Part shown: in pieces, positions 34,670 to 44,334 of the stretch
Layout: each line of letters begins with the position of its first letter
Position numbering within the stretch: position 1 is the first letter of the stretch
NCBI GenBank assembly: GCA_024998625.1
Contig: JACOEL010000002.1
Span: 1 to 64,000, forward strand
DNA from: Nitrospira sp.
Lineage (GTDB): Bacteria > Nitrospirota > Nitrospiria > Nitrospirales > Nitrospiraceae
Direction of reading: 5' to 3'
Length of the DNA: 64,000 nucleotides
Program-made: the position numbers and the translations under genes
The notes under the pieces: generated by a model
The model's database searches: none
What the model was told of the DNA's origin: nothing
Seen by the model: the letters and a program-made list of their open reading frames with translations, nothing else

Positions 34670-37084
34670 TTACCCCTTGACCTTTTCCGGCTCTTCTTCG
34701 CCTTCTCCCCAATTCGCGACAATCTGCGCCATTTCGTCCAGGCGCGCGGCGGTTCGACCGTAAATGCTCTCAGCAGGGAAGGTTCCTTCCGGTCCGCGTT
34801 CCCCGGCGGGGACGCCGATGAGCAGCTCAAGCGCCTGTTCGACGTGATCCACGCCGTACACAGCGAACTTTCCCTCTTCCACGGCCGCGACGACTTCCCG
34901 GTTCAGCGCCAGGTGTTTCGTGTTCCGGGCGGGGATGATCACCCCTTGTGTGCCTGTCAGGCCATGTCGCTTGCATGACTCAAAGAACCCTTCGATTTTC
35001 TCGTTGACCCCGCCGATGGGCTGGATTTCACCAAGTTGGTTCACCGAGCCGGTGACGGCCAGCGATTGCCGGACGGGAAGGTCGGCGAGGCTTGAGAGGA
35101 CGGCCGTGAGTTCCGCTACGGCGGCACTGTCTCCCTCGATTTCGGAGTAGGTCTGTTCGAAGGTGAGGGTGGCGCTGAGTGCGAACGGCTGCATCCCCGC
35201 GAATTTCCCCGCCAGGAATCCGGCCAGCGTCATGACCCCCTTGCTGTGGATGTTTCCCGCGAGTTCGACTTCGCGTTGAATATCGATCACGCCCTTGGTC
35301 CCGACATAGGTGCGGGCGGTGATCCTGGTGGGACGGCCGAAGGCATAATCGCCCAGCTCATAAACGGACAGCCCGTTGACCTGACCCACGACCTCGCCCT
35401 GCAGATCCACCATCAAGGTCCCTTCGCGGATTTCATCCTGGATCCATTGCTCAGGCAGATCGGCACGGTGTCGCTGGTGCGCCAGGGCCGATTCGACATC
35501 CGCGCGTGTCACGAAGGAGTGCCCGTCTTTCCTGGCCCAATAGCCGGCTTCGCGAATGAGGTCGCTGACCAGGCTGAATCGCAAGGACAGCCGATCGTGC
35601 CGGTCGGCATAACGAAACCCCTGGCGGATGACTTCCGCCACGGCGTCGGCGCCGAAGTGCGGCAGTCCTTCCTCTTTGCACAATTTAGCGACGAAGCGCG
35701 CATACTGCCGCTCCTGCCGCTCGTCGTGCGGGACCTCCACATCGAAATCAGCCTTCACCTTGAAGAGTTTGGAGAAGTCCTCTTCGTAGGCCTGCAGCAA
35801 GTGATAGATGCCCGCTGTGCCGACCAGGATGACTTTGACCGAGACGGGAATCGGTTCCGGTCGCAGGCCCGCCGTGGCGAATCCATAGAACTCGGCCGGG
35901 TCCTCGATGGTGACGGCGCCGGTCTTGATGACGCGTTTCAGGGCGTCCCATGAAAACGGCTGGCGGAGGAGATCCAGCGCCTGCAGAATCAGGTAGCCGC
36001 CGTTGGCCTGTAACATGGCCCCGGCCCGGATTTCGGTGAAGTCGGTGTACATCACTCCTAGGTGCGCCCGGCGCTCGATTTTTCCGATGAGGTTGCTGTA
36101 GGTCGGGTGGGATTCATCCACAACCGGTGCTCCGGCGGTGGCTTCTCTCGCCACGATGAGGTTGACGGCGAACCGGGTCATGTCCGGACGACGGGTTTGT
36201 TCCAGCCCGGGGATCGGCAGCACCGGGCCGCTGTGAGGCAGGAAGTCTTTGTACTGGTGAATGATGTCGTGATGGACCCGCTGCAGGTACGTCGTCACGG
36301 GCCGTAGGTCTTGATAGGTCCGCTGCAGCGTTTCGTAGGCTCCCTGCATGACGTTGGCGACGATCTGGTGGTCGAGATGATGCAGGGCCTGCTCGGCTTC
36401 CCGTTCGAGGGTGTGCATCCGGACGTGAAACTCACGCAGGTCGCTCTCCAGCGACTGTCGTCGTTCAGTGAATTCCTGCTGAACCTGTTCAGAGAGGTCC
36501 TCCATTTCCTTTTCTGTCATCGGGCGGTCGTCTTTCAGCGGCACCAGCCCGAAGCCGACCGGCGTTTCTTCGAATCCGAATCCGCGCTGGTGACAGAGCG
36601 CGGTGAGGTCGTGGAAGAGGGCCTTCTTTTTTCCTTCCGTCTCCTCGATGATCTTCGCCTTGGCATCGAGGTATTTCTTGCCTTCGAAGGCCGCGGGAAT
36701 GTCCCGGCGGAGGCCCTCGATGAAGGTGCTCATCTCGCGTTTAAACGATGCGCCCTGCCCGGCCGGAAACGAGAGGCAGGTCGGGCGCGACGCGTCCTGG
36801 AAGTTGTGGACGTAACACCAGTCGGATGGAGCCGGTGCCGTTTGGGCCAGCCGCTTCACCATTTGCCTGACGAGTGTCCCCTTGCCCGTCCCGACCGGTC
36901 CGGAGACGAAGATGTTGAAGCCGGGGCTTTTCATCTGGAGGCCGAATTCCAAAGCCTCGACCGCCCGCTCTTGTCCGATCGTGTCATCGAGCGGTTCGAC
37001 CTCGCTCGTATCATCGAACCCCAGGCGACCGGGGTCCACCTGTGGAGCCAACAGACTGACGGGAAGCTTCTGTTTGTCCGACAT
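34670..37084 (-). CDS. LonB-like ATP-dependent protease
   Basis: An 804-residue single-chain protease of the bacterial LonB/YcbZ-like group. The AAA module starts with Walker A GPVGTGKGT (62-70). A long helical insert follows (~110-300). The C-terminal Lon protease domain has catalytic Ser653 in EGDSA and Lys696 in NEKIEG. It lacks the N-terminal Lon substrate-binding domain. It is encoded 11 bases after the hibernation-factor fusion, suggesting a joint stress role (inference). Confidence 0.9.
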   Translation of the reverse strand: MSDKQKLPVSLLAPQVDPGRLGFDDTSEVEPLDDTIGQERAVEALEFGLQMKSPGFNIFVSGPVGTGKGTLVRQMVKRLAQTAPAPSDWCYVHNFQDASRPTCLSFPAGQGASFKREMSTFIEGLRRDIPAAFEGKKYLDAKAKIIEETEGKKKALFHDLTALCHQRGFGFEETPVGFGLVPLKDDRPMTEKEMEDLSEQVQQEFTERRQSLESDLREFHVRMHTLEREAEQALHHLDHQIVANVMQGAYETLQRTYQDLRPVTTYLQRVHHDIIHQYKDFLPHSGPVLPIPGLEQTRRPDMTRFAVNLIVAREATAGAPVVDESHPTYSNLIGKIERRAHLGVMYTDFTEIRAGAMLQANGGYLILQALDLLRQPFSWDALKRVIKTGAVTIEDPAEFYGFATAGLRPEPIPVSVKVILVGTAGIYHLLQAYEEDFSKLFKVKADFDVEVPHDERQERQYARFVAKLCKEEGLPHFGADAVAEVIRQGFRYADRHDRLSLRFSLVSDLIREAGYWARKDGHSFVTRADVESALAHQRHRADLPEQWIQDEIREGTLMVDLQGEVVGQVNGLSVYELGDYAFGRPTRITARTYVGTKGVIDIQREVELAGNIHSKGVMTLAGFLAGKFAGMQPFALSATLTFEQTYSEIEGDSAAVAELTAVLSSLADLPVRQSLAVTGSVNQLGEIQPIGGVNEKIEGFFESCKRHGLTGTQGVIIPARNTKHLALNREVVAAVEEGKFAVYGVDHVEQALELLIGVPAGERGPEGTFPAESIYGRTAARLDEMAQIVANWGEGEEEPEKVKG

Positions 37085-37095
37085 CGTCAGGGCTC

Positions 37096-37641
37096 CTACA
37101 GTTCCCGCGCGTGGGGTGGTTGAACGATGGTGGCGTGTAGGCCCTTCTCGCCCGGTTCGCTCTCGAAGATGACCTCCTGTCCGTCTTCCATGTCGTTGAA
37201 CGGGATGCCCTTCACGGCATTCTTGTGAAAATACACTTCGCCGCCGCCGTCCTTCAGGATGAAGCCATAGCCGAGGTGAGGGAATACTTTGCTCACCACG
37301 CCGCGGAGTTGGGGCAGCGGTTCGATGCGCAGGACTTTGTCGGCTCGTTTCTCACGATATTTCCGCAGTTCGATCGCTACGGCGTCAAAGGCGGCACGGA
37401 TTGCCTCCTCGAATGTTTTGTCTTCTTTGCGGGAGGTAATGGTGTGACGGGTCGGCACTGTGACCAGCACAAGCGCCTCTGCCACGTTGTCCAATTTTTT
37501 ATGATGGCGATTTTTCGTCAGGGTGACGCGTCCATGAATAATGTCGTCGTGGCCACGCTGCAAGGCGGCCATCCGCTCTTCGATCTCGGTTTTCCAGCGC
37601 GGGGTCATGGCGATATTGCGGCTCTCAACTTCCAGGTTCAT
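37096..37641 (-). CDS. Ribosome hibernation factor (S30AE) fused to cold-shock domain
   Basis: A 181-residue fusion. Residues 1-~100 are an HPF/RaiA-like S30AE domain (LEVESRNIAMTP, then TFEEAIRAAFDAVAIELRKYRE) that in the family binds the 30S subunit. Residues ~112-175 form a cold-shock domain with RGVVSKVFPHLGYGFI and VYFHKNAV, an RNA-binding OB fold. ATG 37641 has AGGAGG 5 bases upstream. It heads the operon with the LonB-like protease. The arrangement suggests stationary-phase or stress control of ribosomes. Confidence 0.9.
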   Translation of the reverse strand: MNLEVESRNIAMTPRWKTEIEERMAALQRGHDDIIHGRVTLTKNRHHKKLDNVAEALVLVTVPTRHTITSRKEDKTFEEAIRAAFDAVAIELRKYREKRADKVLRIEPLPQLRGVVSKVFPHLGYGFILKDGGGEVYFHKNAVKGIPFNDMEDGQEVIFESEPGEKGLHATIVQPPHAREL

Positions 37642-37925
37642 GCGGCCTCCTCTCATCTCAGATGAACAGTCTCTGCACCTGCTGTCTCAGCAAAGCACAT
37701 GCCCTTGCTGATGATGGGAACGCCAGGCGAGGAGAGAGCTGAACCAGCTGAAAGTGGGGCATTTGCACGACTTCAGCCGGCGGGATGATGGTGGCCTTTC
37801 GGGGCACTGGCGCATAATTCCTCACTGCCTCCGGGGTGGCTGAAGCTCAATGCGCCAGTTGCAGGCGCAACGGCGGGCTGAAGCAGGCCTATTGTCGGGA
37901 ACATGTCTTGCGTCGGAAGACCGGT

Positions 37926-39011
37926 ATGCCGGTGTTGAAGAAATCTGCCCTGGAGACCTATCTCAAAGCCCGGTTCGGTCCGAGCGCGGAATTGTTGGCC
38001 TATGGACCGATCGGCAAGGAGACAAGCGGGGCGCGGTATAAGCAATACGGCTATGGCGCGCCTGTTCGGCTGACCTTCCGTCAGGGGGGCAAGACCCGCC
38101 GGGTGGTGTTGGGCACGATGAGTCCCGGCCCATTCGGCCATGAGCATCCGGCCGACCGGGCTCAGGCGATGTTGTGGGACTACGACTGCTATGGCCGTCT
38201 ACCGGGACATGTCGATGCGCTGGATGTGGGGGCCTTCACCGCGCGTGGCGAGTTGATGTCCGTGGCGGCGGCCAAGGAATTCTTTTTACTCACCGAATGG
38301 TCAGAGGGAGCGACCTATCACAAGGATCTCGAACGCATGGCAGGGGCGACCAAGCCGACTGCGCTCGACCGGAAGCGGACCGGAGCGTTGGCCGGATATC
38401 TGGCCGGCATTCACCGAGTGAAGCAGACCGATCCGCAACTCTATCGGCGGCGGCTGCGGGAATTGCTCGGTCATGGCGAGTGTATCATGGGGCTCACCGA
38501 TAGTTACCCCGACCGGTTTGCCTTCATCACGGAAGACCTTCTACAACGCATCGAGGTGGCCTGCAACGTATGGCGATGGCGATTGCGCAGCCGGCATGCC
38601 AGACTGTCCCAGGTGCATGGGGATTTCCATCCCTGGAATGTGCTGTTTCGCCAGGGGACGGAGTTTTCCGTGCTGGACCGGTCACGCGGGGAGTGGGGTG
38701 AGCCGGCGGATGACGTGACCTCGATGTCGATCAACTATCTGTTCTTTTCACTGTGCCGACATGGGACGTTGAAGGGCGCGCTGGAAGTGGCCTTCCATTT
38801 ATTCTGGGAGACCTATCTCGACCGGACCCGTGATGACGAGGTGTTGGAGGCGACGGCGCCGTTTTTCGCGTTTCGCGGGTTGGTACTGGCGAGTCCGCTC
38901 TGGTATCCGAAACTCACCGTAACGGTGCGGCGAAAAATCTTCCGGTTCATCGAGAATGTCCTGGCGACGCCGCGCTTCGACCCGGCGGAGGTGAACCGCT
39001 ACTGCGGATAG
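37926..39011 (+). CDS. Aminoglycoside phosphotransferase-fold kinase
   Basis: A ~361-residue APH-family kinase. The catalytic loop is HGDFHPWNVLF and the metal-binding Asp lies in VLDRSRGEWGEPADDV, where most members have DFE or DWE. The N-terminal lobe is less typical. Family substrates range from aminoglycosides to choline and sugars, so none is assigned. The next gene is an APS-kinase-like P-loop kinase; these two types are often adjacent or fused. ATG 37926 is chosen by domain start; GGAAGA precedes it. Confidence 0.78.
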   Translation: MPVLKKSALETYLKARFGPSAELLAYGPIGKETSGARYKQYGYGAPVRLTFRQGGKTRRVVLGTMSPGPFGHEHPADRAQAMLWDYDCYGRLPGHVDALDVGAFTARGELMSVAAAKEFFLLTEWSEGATYHKDLERMAGATKPTALDRKRTGALAGYLAGIHRVKQTDPQLYRRRLRELLGHGECIMGLTDSYPDRFAFITEDLLQRIEVACNVWRWRLRSRHARLSQVHGDFHPWNVLFRQGTEFSVLDRSRGEWGEPADDVTSMSINYLFFSLCRHGTLKGALEVAFHLFWETYLDRTRDDEVLEATAPFFAFRGLVLASPLWYPKLTVTVRRKIFRFIENVLATPRFDPAEVNRYCG

Positions 39012-39030
39012 TGACGGCACAGAGTACCCA

Positions 39031-39079
39031 GGACTATTCATGAATACTGCGGCGAGGCGTTCGAGACGGAAGCCCGCCG
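39031..39079 (+). repeat. 49-bp dispersed repeat, copy 2
   Basis: It matches 21701-21749 at about 42 of 49 positions, same orientation, and lies in the 113-base gap between the two kinase genes. Some bases further on, GGAATATTCACC resembles a degraded reverse copy of the TATTCATGAAT end. Confidence 0.65.
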
Positions 39080-39124
39080 CGGCTCGCTCGGGAATATTCA
39101 CCTCTGAGAATTGACGAGTGACGG

Positions 39125-39700
39125 ATGACGACTGACGATACCCCGCCTCCCTTCGCCATCTGGCTCACCGGTCTTCCCGCTTCAGGGAAAAGCTCGATTG
39201 TCGCGCGGTTGGTACCCAAGTTTAAATCGTCGGGACGGCCTGTGGAAGTGCTGGAGTCCGATGCCGTCCGGCGCGTGTTGACCCCGGAGGCCAGCTATTC
39301 ACACGAAGAACGCGACCTGTTCTATCGCGCCCTCGCCTTCATGGGATCGCGATTATGCGCGCATGGCGTGAATGTGATCTTCGACGCAACGGCGAGTCGG
39401 CGGGAGTATCGGGACTTTGCGCGCAGCCTGATTCCAAGCCTCTTGGAAATCTCCATCGAGTGTCCGCTGGAGGTCTGCATGCAGCGCGATAAGAAAGGAA
39501 CGTACAAGCGAGGGTTGGAAGGCGGGTCGTCGACGGTCCCGGGGCTGCAAGAGGCCTATGAGCCACCGCGCTTGCCGGCTCTGGCTATCGATACGACGGT
39601 CGTCTCTCCGGACGCTGCAGCCGAACGGATTTTCGAGTTGATCGATCCCGCCTTCGGACATGAGGTGTGGTTTCCTGTCCGCCCGCCACCCGGCATATAG
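39125..39700 (+). CDS. Adenylylsulfate kinase-like P-loop kinase
   Basis: A 191-residue P-loop kinase with Walker A GLPASGKSS (16-24), then VLESDAVRR, VNVIFDATASRREYRDFAR and ECPLEVCMQRDKKGTYKRGL. This is the order of APS kinase (CysC), which phosphorylates adenylylsulfate at the 3' position. No sulfate-activation genes are nearby, so a related substrate is possible. The upstream neighbour is the phosphotransferase-fold kinase. Confidence 0.8.
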   Translation: MTTDDTPPPFAIWLTGLPASGKSSIVARLVPKFKSSGRPVEVLESDAVRRVLTPEASYSHEERDLFYRALAFMGSRLCAHGVNVIFDATASRREYRDFARSLIPSLLEISIECPLEVCMQRDKKGTYKRGLEGGSSTVPGLQEAYEPPRLPALAIDTTVVSPDAAAERIFELIDPAFGHEVWFPVRPPPGI

Positions 39701-39830
39701 TCTTTCAGAGAATGTCTTATCGTGATTGGCGGTCAACCTCTCGTCCTCGACTCTTCAGCTGCCTCTTGCCGAGTTCGGCGGCCTTCTATAGGATGAGGCT
39801 GCTGTCGAGTTCCTCACCGTGAGGGCCTCC

Positions 39831-41741
39831 ATGCCCGCGTCACTCAACCACATCCATTCCGATACCCCGATGGGGGCCAATCTGATTGTCGGCGGCGCGA
39901 CGTTCCGTTGCTGGGCTCCGCATGCCAAGTCCGTCCACGTGGTCGGCGATTTCAATCATCAGGTACGGAACGAAGCGAGTTTGCTGACGCGGGACGCGCA
40001 GGGGCATTGGCGTGGGTTCATTCCAGGGGTGAAAGACCGCCAGCGCTACATGTTCTACGTGGTCGGCGAGGGAAGTGAGGGGCTCAAGCGGGATCCCTAT
40101 GCCCGCGAGTTGGAATCGCCCTTCCCGAGCCAATGCATCATTCGCCATCCGGACTTTCCCTGGCACGCGTGCGGCTATGTCACGCCGCGTTTCCACGAAT
40201 TCGTGATCTATCAGCTCCACGTGGGGACATTTTTCACCCCGAACCTCCCGCAGAAAGGCGGCACCTTCCTCGATGTGGCTCGCAAGCTGCCCTATCTCGC
40301 CGACCTCGGGGTGAACGCGCTGCAGCTGATGCCCATTCAAGAGTTTCAGACCAGCTTCAGCCTGGGCTACAACGGCACGGATTATTTTTCTCCCGAAATG
40401 GACTTCGCCGTGGCGGATGCCGATCTGGCTCCCTATGTGGCGGTGGTGAACCGGCTGCTCGAAGAGAAAGGGTTGCGCCGATATCAGGTGAAGGAGCTAC
40501 GGGGGGAAATGAATCAGCTCAAGGCGCTGATTGATCTCGCCCATGTCTATGGCCTGGCGGTGCTGCTCGATGTGGTCTACAACCATGCGGGCGGAGACTT
40601 CGGAGACCAGAGCCTGTATTTCTTCGACCGCCAGGATTCGGCTGGCGGTCAGCGCAATTCGCTGTATTTCACCGACGTCGGCCATGCCGGCGGCCTCGTG
40701 TTCGACTATGCCAAGCCGGAGGTGCGCGACTTCCTGATTCAGAACGCCAAATTCTTCCTCACGGAATACCGGGTCGATGGATTCCGATACGACCAGGTGA
40801 GCGTGATCGATCACGACGGGGCGCCGGCCGGCTGGCGCTTTTGTCAGGACCTGACCTCGACGGTGCATGCGCAGCGGCCGGAGAGCTTGCACCATGCGGA
40901 ATATTGGGGGGTGAATCCCTTCATCGTCGCGCCCTTGCCTGTGGGGGCTGGTTTCGATACCACATTGACCGACGGCCTTCGAATTGCGATCCGCGATGTC
41001 ATCGGCAATGCGAGTGCGCCAGACGGGCGCCCGCTCAATATGACGGGGTTGGCGAGAAGCTTGTGGCCGGAGGGGTTCAACGAGTCCTGGCGATTTGTGC
41101 AGGGGCCGGAAAACCACGACATCGTCTACCGGGGGCGGGAACAGCGCATCGCCCGGCTTGGCGATCCGGACCACCCCCGATCCTGGTTTGCGCGCAGCCG
41201 TGCGCGGGTCGCGACCGGCCTCAGCCTCACGGCTCCCGGCATACCCATGCTGTTCATGGGACAGGAATTTCTTGAAGACAAGCAGTGGGCGGACGACTTC
41301 GTGACGCACCGCGAGCTGCTTCTGCATTGGGCCGGTCTCGAACAGGGCGACCGGCAGATGATCGACCATCTGCGGTTCACGCGGGAACTGTTGCACGTGC
41401 GCCGCCGATTGCCGGCGTTGCGTGGACAGGGGTTCCGCGCGGCGCATGTGCACGATCAGAACCGGGTCTTGACGTTTCATCGCTGGGTGGAAGGCGAAGG
41501 GCACGACCTGCTCGTGGTGGTGCACCTGGCCGATTTCACCCGCGTCGGGTATCGCCTCGGGTTTCCAGCAGGTGGAGATTGGCGCGAACTGTTCAACAGC
41601 GATGCCTATGAAAACTGGATCAATACCGGCGTGGCCGGCAACAGCGGGCGCGTGACCGCCGGTCCGCAACCCCTGCATGGCTTCGCCTATTCGGCCGCGG
41701 TGGTGCTCCCCGCCAATAGTATGCTGATATTTGCACGGTAG
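39831..41741 (+). CDS. GH13 alpha-glucan enzyme (branching enzyme-like)
   Basis: A 636-residue enzyme with an N-terminal CBM48-type beta domain (GGATFRCWAPHAKSVHVVGDF) and a GH13 barrel. Catalytic motifs are visible: DVVYNHA near 246, nucleophile Asp321 in DGFRYDQVS, acid/base Glu357 in HHAEYWG and Asp430 in PENHD. The layout fits 1,4-alpha-glucan branching enzymes, though trehalohydrolase-like activity cannot be excluded. ATG 39831 has GAGGG 6 bases upstream. No other glycogen gene is adjacent. Confidence 0.83.
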   Translation: MPASLNHIHSDTPMGANLIVGGATFRCWAPHAKSVHVVGDFNHQVRNEASLLTRDAQGHWRGFIPGVKDRQRYMFYVVGEGSEGLKRDPYARELESPFPSQCIIRHPDFPWHACGYVTPRFHEFVIYQLHVGTFFTPNLPQKGGTFLDVARKLPYLADLGVNALQLMPIQEFQTSFSLGYNGTDYFSPEMDFAVADADLAPYVAVVNRLLEEKGLRRYQVKELRGEMNQLKALIDLAHVYGLAVLLDVVYNHAGGDFGDQSLYFFDRQDSAGGQRNSLYFTDVGHAGGLVFDYAKPEVRDFLIQNAKFFLTEYRVDGFRYDQVSVIDHDGAPAGWRFCQDLTSTVHAQRPESLHHAEYWGVNPFIVAPLPVGAGFDTTLTDGLRIAIRDVIGNASAPDGRPLNMTGLARSLWPEGFNESWRFVQGPENHDIVYRGREQRIARLGDPDHPRSWFARSRARVATGLSLTAPGIPMLFMGQEFLEDKQWADDFVTHRELLLHWAGLEQGDRQMIDHLRFTRELLHVRRRLPALRGQGFRAAHVHDQNRVLTFHRWVEGEGHDLLVVVHLADFTRVGYRLGFPAGGDWRELFNSDAYENWINTGVAGNSGRVTAGPQPLHGFAYSAAVVLPANSMLIFAR

Positions 41742-41992
41742 CTTTTCAGCCTTCCCGTCTCCTCAGCTCCACTCGTTCGCCGTTCTATCTATGGGACCGT
41801 ACTTCACGCATCCGTCGCCGCATGCGCCATAAGAGTTCTTCGTAGAGCGGACGACTGCAGGCTGAGGTTATATCTCCGCTACAGAATGGCAGTAGGAGCG
41901 ACAGACTGCCGGAGCGCTGCGGCGTAGAGTTTCGATGTGCGTGACACGCCGTTCATGTTCGACCGTTCACCTGCGTTCGAGAGGAGGTGGCA

Positions 41993-42310
41993 ATGAACAT
42001 GCGTAGTCTGATGGTTTTCGCGCTGATCTGGATGGGGATGGTCGCACCGGTGCTCGGATTTCAGACCGCCGCAGTGTTTCCCGAGAGCTGGGTCGAGCAC
42101 GTGGATCTTCGCAATCATTTGTTGACCTTCAAGACCCAGGATGGCCAGTTGCGGATGTTGCGAGTGGCCGATTCGGTGGCGATGCGGCGTGAGTGGCTGA
42201 GTAAAGGGGATCTCGTCAGCATCGAAGTCGATCTCGACGACCAGATCGTGAACATCGTGAAAGTGGATCGGAGATCCGCGCCCGACCGACAGCTGTCACG
42301 GCGCAAATGA
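41993..42310 (+). CDS. Small exported protein
   Basis: A 105-residue protein with a signal peptide (hydrophobic ~5-20, VAPVLG). The mature part has the pattern VDLRNHLLTFKTQDGQLRMLRVADSV, consistent with a small beta-barrel. No named family is recognised. ATG 41993 has a strong GAGGAGGT site. It is convergent with the methyltransferase-like gene 16 bases away. Confidence 0.72.
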   Translation: MNMRSLMVFALIWMGMVAPVLGFQTAAVFPESWVEHVDLRNHLLTFKTQDGQLRMLRVADSVAMRREWLSKGDLVSIEVDLDDQIVNIVKVDRRSAPDRQLSRRK

Positions 42311-42326
42311 GGCGATGCAGCTTCTG

Positions 42327-43178
42327 TCAGGTCGTCCACCAGGAGACGACCGGAGGATGGGGCCGCGGACGCAATGGCCGCGGATGAACCCAGCGGCCTT
42401 GTGAACGAAGGCCCGCCTGTCGGCAGTATGCGGCAGCGACAGCCGCTTCATCTGTGCCTTGATTCACCATGAAGAAGGTTCCTCCTGCCGCCAGGTTACG
42501 CGCGATACGGGCAAAGAGCCGTTCAGGAGAAAACACGGTCAACGGGAGCCGCCAGGCTAGAACGGGTGCCGGCGTGACAAACTGAAACCAGGCCGTAATG
42601 ACATCCGCCTGTTCGTCCATCTCGCAGTAGTCGGCGGTCACAAATGAGGTCTGGGGAAGATCCGCGACGTATCCGGCGGCCGCGTCGTAGCGGCTGTAGC
42701 CGGTCGGATAGAGGCGGTAACCCTCGACATCTACGCCGGTCAGTCTCGCCGGTCGGAAAAACCGGTGCAGCGTCCGCGCATACCAGAAGTTGGCACAGCC
42801 CACATCCGTGACAAGACCGCCGGTGGGAACGGGCCGGTCCGCTGCCGTCCAGGCCTGGTCCAGCAGATCGAGATAGGCGTAGTTCGCCAGGGACGTGTGT
42901 CGTCCGTAGTGGGATTCGAAGCAGATGCCGTAGCGGGACTGCAGGGATTCGATACAAGTCTGCTGCCAGGTCGCCAGATCTGTGAGACGGCCGACCGGCA
43001 CTTCGTGGTAAGGCTTTCTCGACCAGCGCATTCGTTCCGAGAGGCGGAACCACAGCGCATGATAGAGCGACCGGCACCGTTGTCCGAGTGAGTAGCGGGG
43101 AGGTGATGGCTGCAGGCCGGGTGACGAATCCCGCAGTTCGCAGGCGGACCGGGATGCCGCCGAAGAGGTCGTGTCCAT
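42327..43178 (-). CDS. Probable SAM-dependent methyltransferase
   Basis: A 283-residue protein with a Rossmann-type core: TDVGCANFWYART (motif I), LTGVDVEGYRLY, FVTADYCEMDEQADVITAWF and LAAGGTFFMVNQG. The N-terminal ~75 residues are basic and aromatic without a known domain. Substrate unknown. It is downstream of the lytic transglycosylase gene on the same strand (64-base gap). Confidence 0.7.
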   Translation of the reverse strand: MDTTSSAASRSACELRDSSPGLQPSPPRYSLGQRCRSLYHALWFRLSERMRWSRKPYHEVPVGRLTDLATWQQTCIESLQSRYGICFESHYGRHTSLANYAYLDLLDQAWTAADRPVPTGGLVTDVGCANFWYARTLHRFFRPARLTGVDVEGYRLYPTGYSRYDAAAGYVADLPQTSFVTADYCEMDEQADVITAWFQFVTPAPVLAWRLPLTVFSPERLFARIARNLAAGGTFFMVNQGTDEAAVAAAYCRQAGLRSQGRWVHPRPLRPRPHPPVVSWWTT

Positions 43179-43242
43179 AGGAATCAGTGTCGCTCACCCT
43201 CCCGGCGCTGCCAATGAAAAGTTAAAAGGTCGCCGGGATTAC

Positions 43243-44133
43243 TCACTGAGGACGCACAAACCGGAGCAGGCTCTCGCCTGCAGCCAGCCGCGAAAATTTC
43301 CGCTTCAACTCATTCACTCGATCGAGGTAGGTTCTTGCGCTGTGATCGCCGCACCGTTGCTGCGGGGCCAGTCGAAAGCCGCGGGCGACGTACGCGTGAC
43401 CGGCACCGGCCCCGCAGAGATGAATCAGGGCGGCCAGATCCTGCTTCTGTTGGAACGTGGGGCGAGGCCTTCGATGCGGACCGATTGCGTTCGCCACGGC
43501 GTGGTCGAGCAGGGCGGAGGTCAACTCGATGGCATGGCTCGGCAGGACGCGGCTATAGAAGGCATTGAACCAGCAGGAGTGAGGATCGTTCCAGGGACCT
43601 TCCTGGACGACATGATGGTCATGAATGCAGTACCGCTTCCCTGCCTGAAACGTGGCGTCGGTGATTTGGAACATGCCGACCGCGCTCGACGCCGGCCGAT
43701 ACCATTCCAGCGGATTCCAGCTCAGCCGCCAGCGCCAGTAGGTACGCGCGACCGGATTGCCCGCGCTTTCGACCTGCGCCAGCGCGGCCAGCAGATCCGG
43801 CGTCACGACAGCGGTGGAATGCGTGCGGAACAGCGGACCGTATTCTTTCCACGTTTCGTAGGGGTGTTTGTCGAGCGCGTCGTCGAGCGCAAAGAACATT
43901 TCCGTCGGCTTGTGGATCGTGTGGTAGACCCAATTCACACCCGCGCCGAAGAGCAGAAGGGCGGCCAAACCGACCACGAGTCTGGCCGTGAACGGCAAGC
44001 GCCGCAAGGCGACGAGGAGGCCTCGATACCTCTGCCGCCAGACGCGCCCGCGTCGGCGAACGGCCACAATCGTGCTCCTGCGTCCGCGCCTCCTGCGACG
44101 GATCACAGCCTGCGGATGCGAACGGGAAGGCAT
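43243..44133 (-). CDS. Membrane-anchored lytic transglycosylase-like protein
   Basis: A 296-residue protein. A strongly basic N-terminus (~1-50) precedes one membrane helix (~52-68, LVVGLAALLLFGAGVNWVY). A goose-lysozyme-like SLT domain follows with LLAALAQVESAGNPVA (catalytic Glu) and SSAVGMFQITDATF. It would cleave peptidoglycan strands from the periplasmic side. ATG 44133 is used because the longer frame runs into the repeat region upstream. Confidence 0.8.
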   Translation of the reverse strand: MPSRSHPQAVIRRRRRGRRSTIVAVRRRGRVWRQRYRGLLVALRRLPFTARLVVGLAALLLFGAGVNWVYHTIHKPTEMFFALDDALDKHPYETWKEYGPLFRTHSTAVVTPDLLAALAQVESAGNPVARTYWRWRLSWNPLEWYRPASSAVGMFQITDATFQAGKRYCIHDHHVVQEGPWNDPHSCWFNAFYSRVLPSHAIELTSALLDHAVANAIGPHRRPRPTFQQKQDLAALIHLCGAGAGHAYVARGFRLAPQQRCGDHSARTYLDRVNELKRKFSRLAAGESLLRFVRPQ

Positions 44134-44208
44134 GGGCTCACTATAACTCAAAAAGGGGAGTCGGAAGCCTGGTGATCCTCTTGCTCGCGGAACGCGCGCC
44201 CTCAGAAG

Positions 44209-44291
44209 GGCCTCGTTCGACGCGCGCAGTTGAGGAACCACCAGGCCTCCTTGAGGAGGAAACGAGCAAGCTTGGAAGGAGTATTGGAGTG
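44209..44291 (+). repeat. Imperfect direct repeat, unit 1
   Basis: Shares with 44335-44427 the blocks GCGCGCAGT, CTTGAGGAG/CTTGGAGGAG, CAAGCTTGG, AGGAG and TTGGAGT in the same order. It contains the hairpin CCTCC-TTGA-GGAGG. It is non-coding; frames crossing it are artefacts of the repeat. Confidence 0.6.
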
Positions 44292-44334
44292 ATCGTCTGC
44301 CAGCGTATCTATGATCAATCACGTTTAGATCGAG

